A stretch of 6,104 nt of DNA, from contig JAGMDE010000108.1 in NCBI GenBank assembly GCA_023128855.1, forward strand, positions 1 through 6,104, read 5' to 3'. This document shows positions 5,647 to 6,104 of the stretch, piece after piece. The notes beneath the pieces were generated by a model. That model had not been told where the DNA came from. It was given only the letters and a program-made list of their open reading frames with translations, and ran no database searches. This stretch comes from Thermoplasmatales archaeon (GTDB lineage: Archaea > Thermoplasmatota > E2 > DHVEG-1). How positions within the stretch are numbered: position 1 is the first letter of the stretch; each line of letters begins with the position of its first letter. A program made the position numbers and the translations under genes.

Positions 5647-6104
5647 ATGATGAAAATAAAAAAAAGATTGTCGTTATTTATTTTGATAACAATTTTAATT
5701 ATTTCTAGTATGTCAGTCTCGTCTACTGTAAATAATTTTTCTTCTGAAATTAATAATATAAATACCCCCGAGAATTATCTAATTAAAGATGTACCATACT
5801 ATGGACAAACAGGTCCATATTGTGCTTATGCAGGATTAGTTATGATTTTACGATATTATGATAAAAATATTTCTGAGAGGGAAATATTACATAATTCTGG
5901 TGTGGGTTTTTCATTATCATATGATTCTGATCGACGATATATTTTAAGTGGTGTAGACACTTCTTTGTACAGTAAAGATCGAGAATTTTTAGCAGGTCTT
6001 TATAATTTGTCTTATGAAGAATGGAAAGCACCTGCAGAATTAACAGATGAAGAAAGTTGGCAAGAATATTGGTTAAGAACTAAGCAAAACATTTCAAATA
6101 ATAT
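5647..6104 (+). CDS. Exported C39-like papain-fold cysteine peptidase (partial, C-terminus beyond right edge)
   Basis: The frame is open for 152 codons from ATG 5647 to the window edge. Residues 1-26 form a signal peptide: KIKKR, then a long Leu/Ile core, then a Ser-rich end. The mature part begins with a polar linker, followed by DVPYYGQTGPYCAYAGL (48-64). This matches the start of C39-like peptidase domains, with oxyanion-hole Gln54 and nucleophile Cys59 five residues later, then a helix ending in ILRYYDKNIS. The catalytic His and Asp/Asn should lie beyond the edge and cannot be checked. Inferred role: extracellular peptide cleavage. C39-like domains without an ABC transporter are common in secreted proteins, and the signal peptide argues against a bacteriocin exporter. 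An adjacent ATG at 5650 is an equal start candidate. No SD is present, so it is probably leaderless. A BtrH-like acyltransferase relative of this fold is less likely. Confidence 0.7.
   Translation, partial: MMKIKKRLSLFILITILIISSMSVSSTVNNFSSEINNINTPENYLIKDVPYYGQTGPYCAYAGLVMILRYYDKNISEREILHNSGVGFSLSYDSDRRYILSGVDTSLYSKDREFLAGLYNLSYEEWKAPAELTDEESWQEYWLRTKQNISNN

Overview
The window looks like archaeal chromosome of low G+C content, most plausibly an uncultured Thermoplasmata-type euryarchaeote. The reasons are a DUF99/UPF0215 protein, a geranylgeranyl reductase of the archaeal-lipid type with a dedicated ferredoxin, a stand-alone JAMM/MPN+ metalloprotease, archaeal TATA-like promoters, and both leaderless and Shine-Dalgarno (SD)-led genes. 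Gingipain-like C25 peptidases have been reported from sediment Thermoplasmata-related archaea (the MBG-D group), so that lineage fits, but the exact placement is inference.

Layout. Positions 1-1743 (minus strand) hold the N-terminal 581 codons of a secreted C25 (gingipain-like) cysteine peptidase that runs off the left edge. It has a signal peptide, a propeptide-like region and the catalytic His and Cys. A 135-bp divergent promoter region follows. Positions 1879-5068 (plus strand) hold a tight five-gene cluster: DUF99 protein, 2x[4Fe-4S] ferredoxin, geranylgeranyl reductase family flavoprotein, NAD kinase and JAMM metalloprotease. Junctions overlap or are separated by 4-12 bp, so this is very probably one operon. 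After a T-rich stretch (likely terminator) come two separately promoted genes for exported products: an 82-codon orphan with a signal peptide and a hydrophobic C-terminus (5229-5477), and the start of a C39-like cysteine peptidase (from 5647, running off the right edge).

How the genes fit together. The central operon is housekeeping. The ferredoxin and NAD kinase can both serve reductive chemistry: the ferredoxin is the likely electron donor for saturating isoprenoid lipid chains, and NAD kinase supplies NADP(H). The JAMM protein may act on ubiquitin-like (SAMP-type) conjugates. The flanking genes are an exported proteolysis layer.

The most notable unexplained signal is a perfect 16-bp inverted repeat, ATTAAC-N4-GTTAAT. 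It occurs just upstream of both the C25 peptidase and the orphan 82-aa protein, in each case followed by GGGGG, exactly six bases, then ATG. This suggests common control of two exported proteins about 3.5 kb apart on opposite strands. A different 10-bp perfect inverted repeat surrounds the promoter of the C39-like gene. No RNA genes, CRISPR arrays, insertion sequences or attachment sites were seen.
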